From contig NZ_VTYQ01000017.1 in the NCBI RefSeq assembly GCF_013113835.1, positions 1 through 64,000 of the forward strand: a stretch of 64,000 nucleotides of DNA. The letters are read 5' to 3'. The notes under the pieces were generated by a model, which saw only the letters and a program-made list of their open reading frames with translations, was not told the DNA's origin and searched no databases. The DNA comes from Vibrio sp. RE88. Lineage in GTDB: Bacteria; Pseudomonadota; Gammaproteobacteria; Enterobacterales; Vibrionaceae. Positions 52,781-61,185 of this stretch are shown in pieces; position 1 is the stretch's first letter; every line of letters begins with the position of its first letter. A program made the translations under genes and the position numbers.

Positions 52781-53317
52781 TTACGACGATTCATTCGCAC
52801 AATCGAAACATTTAGTGACGCTCTTTTGCAGCAAGAGGGAGTTAGGGTAAGTAATCACGTTGCCTTCAGGGTGTTTAATCAGGGTATGAAACATACGTAT
52901 ATCGAGAATGGTCCCCTCAATATCTTCCCCGTCGGCAACTTTAATCGCATCGCCAATCCGATATGGAAAAACAAAGAAAATCAGAAAGCTGGCTGTAATG
53001 TTGCTCAAGATAGACCACTGAGCAATAAAGCCAACACCAAGAACAGTAAAAACAGACGAAAGAAAAATTGAAAAACTTCCATAGCCAATCCCACTAGCAA
53101 TTAGATAAACAGCGAATAGGAAACCGAAGTAGATCAGGCTGAAGCAACGCTTAATAAACAGGGTACGACTTAGGCCAACTTTCTTAGCAACCGCCAGCGT
53201 CGTAATCGCTTTGTCCGTAAAACGAACCATGATCCAATAGATAATGATAAATGTCAGTGCGAGCAGAATATCGTACTCCTTAAGCACCGCAAAAAACCTC
53301 GCCACATTTTCCAGCAT
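52781..53317 (-). CDS. Small mechanosensitive-channel family protein (MscS)
   Basis: About 178 residues, far shorter than E. coli MscS (286), because the C-terminal cytoplasmic cage is almost missing. Three or four hydrophobic helices (LLALTFIIIYWIMV, CFSLIYFGFLFAVYLIAS, FLSSVFTVLGVGFIAQWSILSN) lead into the MscS core FVFPYRIGDAIKVADGEDIEGTILDIRMFHT and NVITYPNSLLLQKSV. ATG 53317 with GAGGAG upstream is chosen over the longer frame to 53404. The protein ends soon after the pore-proximal beta-domain. Confidence 0.88.
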   Translation of the reverse strand: MLENVARFFAVLKEYDILLALTFIIIYWIMVRFTDKAITTLAVAKKVGLSRTLFIKRCFSLIYFGFLFAVYLIASGIGYGSFSIFLSSVFTVLGVGFIAQWSILSNITASFLIFFVFPYRIGDAIKVADGEDIEGTILDIRMFHTLIKHPEGNVITYPNSLLLQKSVTKCFDCANESS

Positions 53318-53630
53318 GATGATCTCCTCTCGATTTCTGGGTTCAATCATGCCGGAACTGCACTGAAAATTTATCAACGGCGGATAGCCATTTAATAAAA
53401 TCACTATCTAAGAGGAACAAGGACTCCCACATAAGCTCAATGCATCCACCTTTAGGTCAGTCAAACAGATAAAGTACCGATAAAATAAATATCAAAACAC
53501 TGATATATAAGGATTTATATTTTTATTTCCAGCAAATAGCTTGATGAGATATTGCTAACGATTCGGTAATTAAAACCCGTTCGGATTAGGAAATAATGCA
53601 CTCCTGTTCAACCTACATCAGGAATCTACT
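53318..53630. other. AT-rich intergenic region, no gene seen
   Basis: About 310 bases upstream of the MscS gene and the MarC remnant. AT-rich from 53470 to 53540. It must contain the MscS promoter. I looked for a yybP-ykoY manganese riboswitch because of the TerC gene downstream and saw none. Confidence 0.4.
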
Positions 53631-53714
53631 ATGACCTTTATCGCTATTAAATTGCTTTTTGTCCTTGCCACACAGCTACGTAAAAAATATCGAGCTAGCC
53701 GCGTGCAAGCTTAA
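53631..53714 (+). CDS. Possible 27-residue small protein or leader ORF
   Basis: ATG with CAGGA upstream opens MTFIAIKLLFVLATQLRKKY and then RASRVQA, stop at 53712. A hydrophobic helix followed by a basic tail resembles small membrane peptides. It ends six bases before the MarC remnant. It could be a real small protein or debris of the same deleted locus. Confidence 0.3.
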   Translation: MTFIAIKLLFVLATQLRKKYRASRVQA

Positions 53715-53720
53715 TCGACA

Positions 53721-53834
53721 ATGCTCAGCCTTTTGATCACCCAATTTCTTATGCTCTGGGCAATCGTCGACCCTATCGGTACCGTCCCGATCTACATATC
53801 ACAGCCAACAACAACTAGGTTGTTGGCTTTGTAA
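53721..53834 (+). pseudogene. Remnant of a MarC-family (UPF0056) membrane protein gene
   Basis: A 37-codon frame begins MLSLLITQFLMLWAIVDPIG and continues TVPIYIS, the conserved N-terminus of MarC-family proteins (normally about 200 residues; DPIGNxPIF motif). After residue 27 the family match stops and the sequence runs into a 10-bp hairpin and a TAA. The rest of the gene is absent, and TerC starts 63 bases later. It looks like a deletion that left the first helix. Confidence 0.6.
53803..53828 (+). terminator. Hairpin at the end of the MarC remnant
   Basis: AGCCAACAAC (53803-53812), loop AACTAG, GTTGTTGGCT (53819-53828): perfect 10-bp stem followed by TTG. Probably a terminator that belonged to a neighbouring gene before the deletion. 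Confidence 0.6.
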
Positions 53835-53897
53835 TACTGCTGATTAGGCTGCGTACGTTTGCTACCTCCTCTCACTAATCATTAACTGGTTATCGCT

Positions 53898-54638
53898 ATG
53901 AATTTAGACATTGCCGTTATCTTCGGCACTTTGCTGGCACTGGAAATTATCCTCGGTGTCGACAACATCGTTTTCATTTCCATCTTGTGTGAACGACTCC
54001 CCATCCACCTTCGCAGGCGTGTGCGAAACCTTGGTATTGGACTCGCCGTGGTGTCACGAATCGGCTTGGTGTTCTCAATCAGTTGGTTGATGTCTCTGAC
54101 AGAACCTTTGTTCACCATCAGTGAATATGACTTCACAGGTAAGGCGCTCATATTGCTATTGGGTGGGCTGTTTTTGCTACTTAAAAGTTTGCACGAATTG
54201 TGGCACTGGCTGGGGGCTAAAACCCAAACCCATTCGCGTACATTAAGCACTGGTGTGGCCGTCATCATTCTACAAATCATTGCGGTGGATGCCGTATTCT
54301 CTATCGACTCAATCATCACCGCGGTAGGCTTGACTAACGACATCAATATCATGATCGCAGCAATCATCATCTCAGCATTAATCATGATGGTATTCGCCGA
54401 TAAAATTCAGGGGGCAATATCGAAGTACCCTGGGCTAAAAACTTTAGCGCTGCTGTTTTTGGTGCTTCTTGGTGGGCTATTGATTGCCGAGGGGGTAGGT
54501 ATTGTGGTCAACAAAGGCTATGTCTACGTCGCGATGGCATTCGGATTGATTCTGGAAGGTTGCCATATCTTGCTGAGCAAGCGTAAAGCGACCAACAGTC
54601 AGGTTAACGCTGCAAATGATTTGAATCAGTTGGGCTAA
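53898..54638 (+). CDS. TerC-family integral membrane protein
   Basis: 246 residues and seven or more helices. The two acidic metal motifs are kept: EIILGVDNIVFISIL near residue 15 and IIAVDAVFSIDSIITAVGLTND near residue 135. TerC-family proteins (Alx, YceF/TerC, MeeF/MeeY) export manganese and help metallate exported enzymes; tellurite resistance is only the historical name. The group here resembles the YgaP/YoaE-type short members. No CBS or CorC domain. Terminated by a strong shared hairpin. Confidence 0.9.
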   Translation: MNLDIAVIFGTLLALEIILGVDNIVFISILCERLPIHLRRRVRNLGIGLAVVSRIGLVFSISWLMSLTEPLFTISEYDFTGKALILLLGGLFLLLKSLHELWHWLGAKTQTHSRTLSTGVAVIILQIIAVDAVFSIDSIITAVGLTNDINIMIAAIIISALIMMVFADKIQGAISKYPGLKTLALLFLVLLGGLLIAEGVGIVVNKGYVYVAMAFGLILEGCHILLSKRKATNSQVNAANDLNQLG

Positions 54639-54663
54639 GCCCTCGACTACCGAACAGAAAACA

Positions 54664-54692
54664 AAAACGCCGGAATCACTCCGGCGTTTTTT
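54664..54692. terminator. Bidirectional intrinsic terminator
   Basis: AAAACGCCGGA (54664-54674), loop ATCAC, TCCGGCGTTTT (54680-54690): perfect 11-bp stem with T-runs on both strands, between convergent terC and the CadC-like gene. Confidence 0.95.
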
Positions 54693-54695
54693 CAT

Positions 54696-56165
54696 TTACT
54701 GCTCTGGGCTTATATCTTCAAGAATAGGGTCTAAGTTACTGTCAAAAAACAGTGGCCCTGCCAGATTGAGGGCTCGCATAGAAGAATTACTCTGAGTCGC
54801 TTTTAAGTACAGCTCTTTAGCACCGCCAATGTTTCCTCTCGCTTCTTCTGCTTTTGCCAGCAAAATGTAGGTCAGATTAGATTGCTGCTGGTAAGGCATG
54901 GATAACAAAATACGTGAAGCAAGCCTAGGGTCATCTTTAGTGAGTGCCATAATCGCATTTGCTTCATAAATTCTTGGTGAAGCGCCTTCCTGCAGCCTCT
55001 CAACTAATGCGGGTTCATAAAGCTGATTGAGCTGAGCGATCTTTGCACTCTTATTTTCCTCATCGGTAAAGAATACATTCATCACCTCGCCGATGTAGTT
55101 CACCGCAATCACCATCGAATTATCAGGTGACGCTTCTTTCGCGGCTCTGAATCGGTTCAAAGACCCCATAAAATCGAAATTTTTGTACAACAAGCCAATG
55201 CCATTCATCATATTTTCGAGCGTCTGTGGGTCACGTGGCATTTCTTCTAACGTGAGTAAAATATCGCGCTTAGGCACCTCAATGAACATCGAGCTGAGTA
55301 CGTCATCCAGCATTGCCAAAAAGGTCGCATGAAATAGAGATAGGTCAGTGGAATAACGTCGATTTAAATGTGTTTGCTCAGATACGCGATTGTAATACTT
55401 CATCGCCAGCTTTTGCTTGCCATCTTTACCTTGCTTGAGCTTGAAGCTTAGCTCAACCGCAGCCAGTTTAGAATGAGGCTCTTCGTTCACAATACGGATA
55501 TTGCTGTAATAGTCGAGATACTCCATGAACTTGGTCACCATGCCATACAGCTCCGGAGATTCTTCAATTTCAGGGCTGAGATTAAGCACCACATAACGTG
55601 ATTCGTAATGCTGAATGTTATCGACCGCTTGATGTTGATGGTCAGCTTCTGAAGTGGAGTTTGCCCAGTGATTTGCGATGAAGCCGGCTTGCAGCACCAC
55701 AACCACACCTAAAGCCCAGGTAAGATAGCTACGCTTGGAGCGTGCAGGTTTGTCAGCGACGAAAGTCGTCGGTGCCACAACTTCTTCGTCTGATTCTACC
55801 AAGTCATTGGCTGTTGAAGGCGACGATACTTCCAGCTTTTCGACTGTCACTTCAGCGTCAAACTTGTAACCGCGCTTTGGCACAGTCACAACATAATTTT
55901 TGTGAGATTCCGTTTTGTTTTTAAGGACCTTGCGCAGCTCAAATACTGCTTGGGTCACGACCTGATCCGTCAGGATTGTTCCATTCCAGACATGCTCGAT
56001 CAGTTCATCACGAGTATGTGTCTGCCCCGGATACTGACAAAAGAACTCAAGTAGCTTAGATAGCCTTCTATCAATATTAACCGTTTCGTCAGCAAAAAAA
56101 ATCTGCCCTTCGTTTGGAACAAAGCGCCATTCATCAACAATAAAACAGGTACCTTTCTCTAACAT
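54696..56165 (-). CDS. CadC/ToxR-like membrane-bound transcription regulator
   Basis: 489 residues. Residues 1-105 are an OmpR-type winged helix (LSKLLEFFCQYPGQTHTRDELIEHVWNGTILTDQVVTQAVFELRKVLKNK ... VTVPKRGYKF). A single membrane helix lies at about 147-166 (YLTWALGVVVVLQAGFIANH). The periplasmic part of about 320 residues ends in TPR-like helices (LAKAEEARGNIGGAKELYLKAT), as in CadC. CadC senses acid and lysine and turns on a decarboxylase, and here a histidine decarboxylase and an HdeA-like gene are 0.5-1 kb away. Control of those genes is a reasonable inference. Confidence 0.9.
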   Translation of the reverse strand: MLEKGTCFIVDEWRFVPNEGQIFFADETVNIDRRLSKLLEFFCQYPGQTHTRDELIEHVWNGTILTDQVVTQAVFELRKVLKNKTESHKNYVVTVPKRGYKFDAEVTVEKLEVSSPSTANDLVESDEEVVAPTTFVADKPARSKRSYLTWALGVVVVLQAGFIANHWANSTSEADHQHQAVDNIQHYESRYVVLNLSPEIEESPELYGMVTKFMEYLDYYSNIRIVNEEPHSKLAAVELSFKLKQGKDGKQKLAMKYYNRVSEQTHLNRRYSTDLSLFHATFLAMLDDVLSSMFIEVPKRDILLTLEEMPRDPQTLENMMNGIGLLYKNFDFMGSLNRFRAAKEASPDNSMVIAVNYIGEVMNVFFTDEENKSAKIAQLNQLYEPALVERLQEGASPRIYEANAIMALTKDDPRLASRILLSMPYQQQSNLTYILLAKAEEARGNIGGAKELYLKATQSNSSMRALNLAGPLFFDSNLDPILEDISPEQ

Positions 56166-56261
56166 ATTTGGAAATCTCGCCCCTATTGTTTCGTTAATTC
56201 AGATTAAAGATAGTATACAATTAGATGATTTTGTTGGATTTATTATCAATTCTTATCGACT

Positions 56262-56522
56262 TCATTGTCGTTCTACCCAATGGCTCACAAAAGCAGACTC
56301 TGATCGAATCAATTCTATGTGAAGATCTTCTATATCCAGTCCATAAATAGGTTTTGGTAGCTTCAGTAATTCATCCTGTTCACTGGTCAGCCCAACATCG
56401 TTCACACCAAAGGCAAGAACGACAACAGACAAGGTTTTAGCGGTTAAATTTAGCATCTCATTACCATCGAAGTTCGGAACCAAAGCTCCACGAATACCGA
56501 AAAGAGAAAGCATTCTATTCAT
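56262..56522 (-). CDS. Small protein of unknown function next to the CadC-like gene
   Basis: 86 residues, not recognised. MNRMLSLFGIRGALVPNFDG at the start, then a hydrophobic stretch (LTAKTLSVVVLAFGVNDVG) and an acidic C-terminus (DIEDLHIELIRSESAF). No clear ribosome site, and the ATG at 56522 is uncertain. It lies 96 bases upstream of the regulator, same strand, and could be its leader gene or a chance ORF. Confidence 0.45.
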   Translation of the reverse strand: MNRMLSLFGIRGALVPNFDGNEMLNLTAKTLSVVVLAFGVNDVGLTSEQDELLKLPKPIYGLDIEDLHIELIRSESAFVSHWVERQ

Positions 56523-56670
56523 CCACTAACGCATGTCATAAAAATAGAATAATTAAATAATTCATAAGGATATGACGAAAATTGGATGTTTTGTTTATCT
56601 TAGTTTTATCTTTTTTATCTTGTTACACACTAGTCTGTTGCCTTAATTAAATAGTCCTAAGGAGATAGAT

Positions 56671-56994
56671 GTGAAAAAGCCTTTCACCGTTCTCATACTT
56701 GCAGCGGTATTCGGTGTTGTTGGCTACAGCAGCGTGAAAAGCTATGCCGAGTGCGAGGATCAGGAGATACTCTCCGTCGATAAAATGACCTGTGAGCAGT
56801 TCAACGAACTGGAATTGCAGACTCAACCTGTCGTGATGGAATATCTCTTGTCATGGAATTACAACGCGGATGAAGTCGCCGTTATTATTGAAAGCAACGG
56901 AATTGAAGCGTATATCGATGAACTGGCGCAGCAATGCCGAGACACACCAGATATCATGTTGCATGATATTGTTGTCGACGAGCATCACTCATAG
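56671..56994 (+). CDS. HdeA/HdeB-like periplasmic acid chaperone
   Basis: 107 residues with a signal peptide (PFTVLILAAVFGVVGYSSVKSYA). The mature part fits the HdeA fold: MTCEQFNELELQTQPVVMEYLL ... VAVIIESNGIEAYIDELAQQC. Two cysteines, residues 41 and 89, are 48 apart, the spacing of the HdeA disulfide; a third at 28 is extra. HdeA binds unfolded proteins at low pH in the periplasm. The start is GTG at 56671 with AAGGAG upstream, a strong site. Convergent with hdc and near a CadC-like regulator, it supports an acid-response grouping. Confidence 0.75.
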   Translation: MKKPFTVLILAAVFGVVGYSSVKSYAECEDQEILSVDKMTCEQFNELELQTQPVVMEYLLSWNYNADEVAVIIESNGIEAYIDELAQQCRDTPDIMLHDIVVDEHHS

Positions 56995-57008
56995 ATTATC
57001 CGCTATCA

Positions 57009-57037
57009 GAAAAGGGCGCTCAGGCCCTTTTCATTTT
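57009..57037. terminator. Bidirectional intrinsic terminator
   Basis: GAAAAGGGC (57009-57017), loop GCTCAG, GCCCTTTTC (57024-57032), followed by ATTTTTT. It separates the convergent HdeA-like and hdc genes. Confidence 0.9.
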
Positions 57038-58192
57038 TTACTCTTCGGAGAGTGTCACCTCTGTATAAGCTTGCTCACTCATCAAGTCATCCAAAACCTG
57101 ATTCAGCTTACTTCGATTTCTCACTGTCTGACCTGCGATAATGATGTGAGCCATACCATTTGCAACGGCAAGATGGTGCTTTCTCCAAATGGCTTCAGAA
57201 GGCTTAGGGAATACTACGATGGTTGAATTGGCGTTTCGCCAGGCTGGAATATTATGCTTGTTAAGTACCTGAACCGTTTCTTCTGCCAGTTCAAGACAGC
57301 TTTGAATTCGCTCTCTTTTTTCTTGTTCGCTGGTGCTTCGAATAAACTTCCACAGAAACAAAGGCGTTAAGCCATTACGCGAGCCCGTCAGCGTTTTATC
57401 TGGTGCAGCAATGTATTCAATCTGATGGCTAATCTTATCGGTGTGCTCTTTTAAGGCCAGCACCATGCCACACGGAATCGGTGACCCCAGCATCTTATGG
57501 CCAGACACAGATATTGAGTCAATGCCGTCTCTGAATGAAAACTTGGGCGGGTTGTCTACGTAAGGAATTATCATGCCGTGAAACGCGGCGTCCGCATGTA
57601 AGTAGTACTGATCGCGGCTAAAACCTGCATTATACAATCGAGCCTGAATCTGCTCTAAGTTATCTATTGCTCCGGACATGGTTGTGCCAATATTGGCGAA
57701 GATAATCGGTGGTTTATTCGGGTTTTCCTTAAGAGCGGACTCTAGCGCGTCATAATCCATTTCGCCATTCGCCTGAGACTCTACAACACAGTGTTCGACG
57801 TTGAGAAAGCGAACAATCTTCATCACCGAATAGTGAGTATCCTTAGAGAAATACACTACACCGTCAGGGAAGCGTTCACGTGCCAGGTAGCATCCGTACA
57901 TATTGCCTTCAGTGCCACCATTGGTGACATAGCCCCAAGCTTTTTCTGAGTTGGTATGAAACAGCTGACAAAAGTACTCAACAACATCCTGTTCAAACTG
58001 AAAGGTATTCATTGGGTAGTTCGACGTTTCCGCCCAGTCACCAACGTTGTTAATGGAAAACTGGAAGAAAGACGATAAGTCCTGATAGTCGTAATCTGTC
58101 GCAACTGGATATCCCAACATCTGATGTTGGCTGTCGAGGCAAACTTTGTAAAACTCCCTAAGTCTTTGAGTATCATCATAAGAAAGTGGCAT
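57038..58192 (-). CDS. hdc: Histidine decarboxylase, pyridoxal-phosphate type
   Basis: Converts histidine to histamine and CO2, consuming a proton, in the cytoplasm. 384 residues, as the bacterial PLP-dependent enzymes. Motifs: WGYVTNGGTEGNMYGCYLARE (phosphate binding), YFSKDTHYSVMKI, HADAAFHGMIIPY and SVSGHKMLGSP, whose Lys carries PLP (about residue 233). ATG 58192 has AAAGGA upstream; the TTG six bases earlier is less likely. In other vibrios hdc may feed siderophore synthesis, but no siderophore genes are here, and no histidine/histamine antiporter is visible. Confidence 0.93.
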   Translation of the reverse strand: MPLSYDDTQRLREFYKVCLDSQHQMLGYPVATDYDYQDLSSFFQFSINNVGDWAETSNYPMNTFQFEQDVVEYFCQLFHTNSEKAWGYVTNGGTEGNMYGCYLARERFPDGVVYFSKDTHYSVMKIVRFLNVEHCVVESQANGEMDYDALESALKENPNKPPIIFANIGTTMSGAIDNLEQIQARLYNAGFSRDQYYLHADAAFHGMIIPYVDNPPKFSFRDGIDSISVSGHKMLGSPIPCGMVLALKEHTDKISHQIEYIAAPDKTLTGSRNGLTPLFLWKFIRSTSEQEKRERIQSCLELAEETVQVLNKHNIPAWRNANSTIVVFPKPSEAIWRKHHLAVANGMAHIIIAGQTVRNRSKLNQVLDDLMSEQAYTEVTLSEE

Positions 58193-58397
58193 GTTCAATC
58201 CTTTACGTCCGATTTATCGACGTCTAAATGCCCTTTTCGACAAGCAATTACAACAATAAATCGAACGCTAAATTCGGATGTGTGACTGGCGATAGAAAAC
58301 CACTATATTTAGCTGATGAAAGACTAAGAGAGTAGTTGTTAAAATATTATATATATCAATTATTTCTAGTTAAAAGCATTGATGTGTCTGCGCTTTT

Positions 58398-58928
58398 TCA
58401 GGCCCTTAAATAGTGACTTTGAACAATAGCACCCAGATGAGTTTCACTCTTATGCAGCTTGAAATTCAATGGTTTCACTAAGTCACCAAACAGCGGCGCG
58501 CCACCACCAAGTAATACTGGAATCGTAGTGATGACCATCTCATCAATCAGGTCTCGCTGAAGGAAGCTTTGTACTGTTTTTCCACCATCAATGTAGAGTT
58601 CTTTGTAGCCCTGACCATTCAATTCATTCAACACATCCTTCAGCTCACCTTTGACCAGAAAGACCTTGTCTTCATAACCTTCAGGCACCTTGTCCATTGT
58701 ATTGCTCAATACAAAAACAGGTTTAGAGTAATGCCACTCACCACCAAAACCTAATACCACATCCAATGTGTTTCGCCCCATCACAAGTGCATCGACACGC
58801 TCCACGATTGCAGAGAACCCCATGTCATGATTGTCTGGGTTCGGGACCGAATGCAGCCAATCAAGGCCACCTTCTTTATCCGCGATATACCCGTCTAGAC
58901 TAGTAGCAATAAACACGATGTTAGACAT
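58398..58928 (-). CDS. RibD C-terminal/dihydrofolate-reductase-like protein
   Basis: 176 residues. NADPH-binding reductase fold shared by RibD C-domain and DHFR: FIATSLDGYIADKEGGLDWL at the start, ALVMGRNTLDVVLGFG, and LYIDGGKTVQSFLQRDLIDEMVITTIPVLLGGGAPLF near the end. Usually annotated dihydrofolate reductase family protein; real activity is unknown. Divergent from a TetR gene across a perfect palindrome, so it is probably the regulated target. Confidence 0.88.
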   Translation of the reverse strand: MSNIVFIATSLDGYIADKEGGLDWLHSVPNPDNHDMGFSAIVERVDALVMGRNTLDVVLGFGGEWHYSKPVFVLSNTMDKVPEGYEDKVFLVKGELKDVLNELNGQGYKELYIDGGKTVQSFLQRDLIDEMVITTIPVLLGGGAPLFGDLVKPLNFKLHKSETHLGAIVQSHYLRA

Positions 58929-58969
58929 AAAACAGCTCCGATAGTGATAGATAAAATGAACTCGACACT

Positions 58970-58994
58970 ATTAATTCTACAATGTAGAATTAAT
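58970..58994. promoter_or_regulatory. Perfect palindromic operator between the DHFR-like and TetR genes
   Basis: ATTAATTCTAC (58970-58980), AAT, GTAGAATTAAT (58984-58994): 11-bp arms with no mismatch around a 3-base centre. It is midway between two divergent starts, the usual site of autorepression by TetR-family proteins. Confidence 0.85.
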
Positions 58995-59019
58995 GAAAAT
59001 ACTATAACGAGATAACAAA

Positions 59020-59580
59020 ATGACTGTCAAGAAGAAACGCGGAAGACCAGCAGGAGAAAAAACTCAATTGGGTGAGGAACGCATTCTTTCGGTTGCAAAA
59101 TCAATGATGAAAGAGCAAGGAAAAATTCCCAGCATACGGGCACTTGCCAGCGAGTTAGATGTCGATGCGATGGCCATCTACTACTATTTCAAAAACAAAG
59201 ATGCGCTGCTGGAAGCCATCACGGTTTCCTTGATTGAAGACATCTATCTGCCTAAGACTAACGAAAACTGGCAGCATGAGCTCACGCAGTTAGCAACCAG
59301 CTATGTCCAGTTGTTGAAGAGCTATCCAGGATTATTGACCACGTTGCTCAGCATGGAATCTGTCAGCCCAGCGATGGTCTTCATTGAGCGTTTCAAATCT
59401 ATTATCGCACCATTGTCTTTAAGCGAAGCGGAAGAGCGTAATGCCATTGATCTTTTGGCGGATTACCTTCACGGGTTTGCTTTAGCCCTTAACTGCAACC
59501 CTAACACCGACCAACTCGATGAAAACATGATGACAGGGCCGCTTTCACTCTATTGCCGAGCTTTAATGTCTGGTCAATAA
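59020..59580 (+). CDS. TetR/AcrR-family regulator
   Basis: 186 residues. The N-terminal helix-turn-helix is typical: EERILSVAKSMMKEQGKIPSIRALASELDVDAMAIYYYFKNKDALLEAIT. The C-terminal part is the ligand-binding helical domain and carries a run of hydrophobics (ELTQLATSYVQLLKSYPGLLTTLLS). It probably represses itself and the divergent DHFR-like gene through the palindrome upstream. The effector is unknown. Confidence 0.92.
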   Translation: MTVKKKRGRPAGEKTQLGEERILSVAKSMMKEQGKIPSIRALASELDVDAMAIYYYFKNKDALLEAITVSLIEDIYLPKTNENWQHELTQLATSYVQLLKSYPGLLTTLLSMESVSPAMVFIERFKSIIAPLSLSEAEERNAIDLLADYLHGFALALNCNPNTDQLDENMMTGPLSLYCRALMSGQ

Positions 59581-59588
59581 GGTAAGGG

Positions 59589-60464
59589 CTATGCTGCGTA
59601 GTGGCAGGGTAAGCAGTTACTCATTTCCGATTTAAGCCAACTGACGAATGGCTTTCTTAATGGCGAATGATGTTCGGCGGCTTGGATGGCAACATACTTG
59701 TGCCCAGTGAGAGAAAACCCCATAGGTGCGATTAACCGCCCCTGCTGAATGTCATGGTGTACCAGTGGGTAAGAACCTATAGCGATCCCAAGCCCGTCAC
59801 TGGCCGCCTGCAAACAAAAATAGAAATGAGCAAAGCTTTGCTGGGATTTTGTTGTGACTCCTGAGAGAGACGAAGCATTTAACCACTCTTGCCACGCTGT
59901 TAAACGCGTTTGAGAATGCAGCACCTTGGCATTTTGTATATCACCTTGAATGCTCTCCCAGTATTCTTTGGTACACACTGGCCCCGCCCACTCTTCCACC
60001 AAAGAAGTTATCTGATAGTGCGACGGGATCGGGAAATCATCACGACGAATCGCGACATCCAGCCCCGCATTGACGAGATTAATTGGGCCACCTGCCGTGG
60101 ATAAGCGGACATCCGTCCCTGTTTGAGAGAAGAATTCGTCCAGCTTGGGCATCAGCCAGCGCATTGTGAGCGTGGGTTCACAAGACACTTCCACAGAGTG
60201 AGCATCGAGGCTGTTGAGCTTGGCAACACCTGCCGATAAAGCGCCAAACGCCTGCTCGGTATAGCTCTTGAGCAGTTGCCCTTCTTCCGTTAGCACCACA
60301 TTTCGACCTTGTTTATGAAACAGGCGCTTATCCAAATACTGCTCTAATGTCTTGATTTGCTTACTGACGGCCCCATGGGTCAGATTGAGCTGCTCTGCTG
60401 CCTGCGTATAACTGCTGGACGAGGCGGCGATGTGGAATGCGTGAAACGCTTTAAGGTGGCGCAT
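59589..60464 (-). CDS. LysR-family regulator, GcvA-like
   Basis: 291 residues. Winged helix MRHLKAFHAFHIAASSSSYTQAAEQLNLTHGAVSKQIKTLEQYLDKRLFHKQGR, in the GcvA/AmpR branch. The effector domain includes VSCEPTLTMRWLMPKLDEFF and AIRRDDFP. Divergent from the LysE-type exporter gene, its likely target. Its stop lies only nine bases after the convergent TetR stop. Confidence 0.92.
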   Translation of the reverse strand: MRHLKAFHAFHIAASSSSYTQAAEQLNLTHGAVSKQIKTLEQYLDKRLFHKQGRNVVLTEEGQLLKSYTEQAFGALSAGVAKLNSLDAHSVEVSCEPTLTMRWLMPKLDEFFSQTGTDVRLSTAGGPINLVNAGLDVAIRRDDFPIPSHYQITSLVEEWAGPVCTKEYWESIQGDIQNAKVLHSQTRLTAWQEWLNASSLSGVTTKSQQSFAHFYFCLQAASDGLGIAIGSYPLVHHDIQQGRLIAPMGFSLTGHKYVAIQAAEHHSPLRKPFVSWLKSEMSNCLPCHYAA

Positions 60465-60567
60465 ATGTGAAATTATCTCACAACTCTATGGCAATACTTT
60501 CGATTATAGAAAGGAGGAAAGCTTCCTACAATAGCTGCATCTTATAAACAAAATACAAAGGTTCACA

Positions 60568-61179
60568 ATGGAATTTGTTAGCTTAGCCGTGCTCGGTTTC
60601 TTTATTGTCATTAGTCCCGGGGCGGATTTTGTCTTAGTGTTGAGGAACAGTATTCAACAAGGAAGAGCGGCAGGTGTTTGGACAGCCATTGGCATTAGTA
60701 CCGCGATTACGGTTCACATCGCCTACTCTATTCTAGGTATTGGTTACTTAATTTCACAAAACCTTTTTCTTTTCCAATGCCTGAAATATCTCGGCGCTGC
60801 GTATCTGATTTATCTAGGTATAAAAGGATTTTTATCCAGCAGCCACGAACTAGAGCAACAAGCAGGTATGGAAAGCCATCAAGCTCAGTGGCGCTATGCA
60901 TTGCAAGGCTGGCTATGTAACGCATTGAACCCAAAAACCATGTTGTTCTTTGTCAGTATCTTTAGCCAAGTCATTTCTCCCAACGGCGAAGAAATGACTC
61001 TAGCGCTGTTTTACGGTGGCTATATGATTCTGCTCCACGGGCTGTGGTTTGGTTTAGTCGCCGTCCTGCTGACTTCGCCAACCCTTCAAACGCGCTTGCT
61101 GAAATTGAAGAAAAGGCTGGAACAAGCCTGCGGCATTGCGCTTGTCTCTTTCGGTGCCTTATTGGCAACCAAAGCGTGA
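60568..61179 (+). CDS. LysE-family amino acid exporter
   Basis: 203 residues and six helices. Start motif LAVLGFFIVISPGADFVLVLRNSIQQGRAAGVWTAIGIS is diagnostic of the LysE/RhtB superfamily; WLCNALNPKTMLFFVSIFSQV is the conserved second half. It exports an amino acid or related metabolite. Divergent from a LysR gene; convergent with another LysR gene ending seven bases away. Confidence 0.93.
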   Translation: MEFVSLAVLGFFIVISPGADFVLVLRNSIQQGRAAGVWTAIGISTAITVHIAYSILGIGYLISQNLFLFQCLKYLGAAYLIYLGIKGFLSSSHELEQQAGMESHQAQWRYALQGWLCNALNPKTMLFFVSIFSQVISPNGEEMTLALFYGGYMILLHGLWFGLVAVLLTSPTLQTRLLKLKKRLEQACGIALVSFGALLATKA

Positions 61180-61185
61180 TAAGAA

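Noticed and set aside
53405..53897. Search for a manganese (yybP-ykoY) riboswitch upstream of the TerC gene
   Set aside because: None of the conserved riboswitch segments could be seen; the region instead holds a MarC remnant and a terminator-like hairpin.
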